This document shows, in pieces, positions 6,287-6,878 of a stretch of DNA of 6,878 nt. The notes below the pieces were generated by a model that saw nothing but the letters and a program-made list of their open reading frames with translations, searched no databases and was not told the DNA's origin. The stretch is from contig JADLKI010000012.1 in assembly GCA_015657395.1 (NCBI GenBank), positions 22,343-29,220 of the forward strand, read 5' to 3'. Position 1 is the first letter of the stretch, and each line of letters opens with the position of its first letter. The position numbers were made by a program, and so were the translations under genes. This DNA comes from Spirochaetales bacterium. GTDB lineage: Bacteria > Spirochaetota > Spirochaetia > Treponematales > Rectinemataceae.

Positions 6287-6291
6287 TCCTA
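6287..6291 (-). promoter_or_regulatory. Ribosome binding site of der, overlapping the ptsI stop codon
   Basis: TAGGA on the minus strand: the TAG is the ptsI stop codon (6289-6291) and its AG, with the next two bases, makes a short AGGA Shine-Dalgarno 5 nt before the der ATG. This arrangement suggests coupled or re-initiating translation. Confidence 0.65.
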
Positions 6292-6878
6292 CAGACTGAG
6301 CTTCGATGTCAGCAGCGCGCTGATCTGCGACGAAGTGTGCATGGAAAGAGCCTGGTGGGCAAGGGCGGAAGCTTCTTCGATGGTGACGGACCTGAGGGCG
6401 CGCTTGATCGCCGGTATTGACGATGCGGACATGGAGAGAGTCCGCAGCCCCATTCCCACGAGGAGCACCGCGCTTGCCGGATCGGCCGCCATCTCGCCGC
6501 AGAGGCTCACATCTATGTGGGCGTGTTCGCCATACCCTATTGTCATCCTGATGAGCCGCAGCACCGATATACTGTAGGGCTCGTTGAGATAGGCCACCTT
6601 CTGGTTCCCTCTGTCCACCGCGAGCGTGTACTGGCTCAGGTCATTCGTCCCGATCGAAAAGAAATCGCAGGAGCGGGAGAGCACGTCGGCGCAGATCGCC
6701 GCAGAGGGAACCTCGATCATGATGCCGGTCTCGATGTTCGAGTCGATGCTGTGGCCATGGGCCTTGCACTCCCACTTTGCCTCCGCGAGGAGGCCCTGCG
6801 CGCGGATGAGCTCATCGATCGTGCTTATCATCGGGAACATGATCTTGACTTTTCCGTGGACAGAAGCGCGCAGGATCG
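6289..6878 (-). CDS. ptsI: Phosphoenolpyruvate-protein phosphotransferase (PTS enzyme I), C-terminal part
   Basis: Enzyme I takes phosphate from phosphoenolpyruvate and passes it to HPr, starting the PTS sugar-uptake and regulation cascade in the cytoplasm. The last 195 codons are visible; the family is about 570-590 residues, so roughly the first two thirds lie right of the window. This is the C-terminal PEP-binding TIM barrel. Visible signatures are I-M-F-P-M-I, I-E-V-P-S-A (glutamate metal ligand), F-F-S-I-G-T-N-D-L-S-Q-Y-T (asparagine and aspartate ligands), A-V-D-R-G-N (PEP-contacting arginine) and the catalytic cysteine in S-L-C-G-E-M (codon 6499-6501). The C-terminus S-M-S-A-S-S-I-P also matches the family. 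All expected catalytic residues in this part are present. It is the first visible gene of the minus-strand operon. The related PpsA and PPDK share the barrel, but the close match to the enzyme I end makes PtsI much more likely. Confidence 0.94.
   Translation of the reverse strand, partial: ILRASVHGKVKIMFPMISTIDELIRAQGLLAEAKWECKAHGHSIDSNIETGIMIEVPSAAICADVLSRSCDFFSIGTNDLSQYTLAVDRGNQKVAYLNEPYSISVLRLIRMTIGYGEHAHIDVSLCGEMAADPASAVLLVGMGLRTLSMSASSIPAIKRALRSVTIEEASALAHQALSMHTSSQISALLTSKLSL

Noticed and set aside
4533..6299. Long open frame (588 codons) on the plus strand, antisense to der and the MerR-type gene
   Set aside because: It runs opposite two genes with clear family motifs. Its translation shows no recognisable domain, and its length is explained by GC-rich codon bias leaving few stops in the complementary frame.

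Overview
The window looks like chromosomal sequence from a moderately GC-rich bacterium. A spirochaete, perhaps in the Treponema/Spirochaetales range, is the best guess. That guess rests mainly on the style of the plus-strand protein: a long Ala/Lys/Glu-rich helical-repeat protein ending in a LysM domain of the 'VRLIPxRRDCLWRIAEY' type, which I associate with spirochaetes. It is an inference from memory, not a search result. No tRNA, rRNA, CRISPR array, insertion sequence or phage gene was seen.

Layout. Plus strand, 1-3048: the 3' part (1015 visible codons) of one very large gene whose beginning lies left of the window. Its product has a Pro/Gln-rich linker, a long helical region with degenerate repeats, six 55-residue repeat cores (1288-2781) and a C-terminal LysM domain (about 2806-2982). 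It ends at a strong intrinsic terminator (3066-3094) that also has a U-tract when read in the opposite direction. A second perfect inverted repeat follows at 3102-3129. Minus strand, 6878 down to 3176: a tightly packed four-gene series in the order ptsI (3' end only), der, a small MerR-type regulator gene and an M18 aminopeptidase gene (apeB-like). The gaps are 7 nt, 3 nt and a 38-nt overlap, so the genes are almost certainly co-transcribed from a promoter right of the window. The two transcription units converge on the terminator region.

How the genes may work together. PtsI is the general phosphotransferase enzyme I, Der is a ribosome-assembly GTPase, and the M18 enzyme trims peptides in the cytoplasm. 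They share no obvious pathway, and the arrangement reads as a growth-linked housekeeping operon with an embedded regulator. The plus-strand protein is probably an envelope protein that binds peptidoglycan through LysM.

Most notable observation. The repeats in the plus-strand gene are near-identical at DNA level in a mosaic pattern. Two neighbouring copies share 124 identical bp. Two non-adjacent copies share 230 of 232 bp across a diverged copy lying between them. A 59-bp core is common to both groups. This points to recent in-frame duplication or gene conversion and makes copy-number variation, or an assembly error, plausible. I did not find a convincing wholly new multi-gene system.
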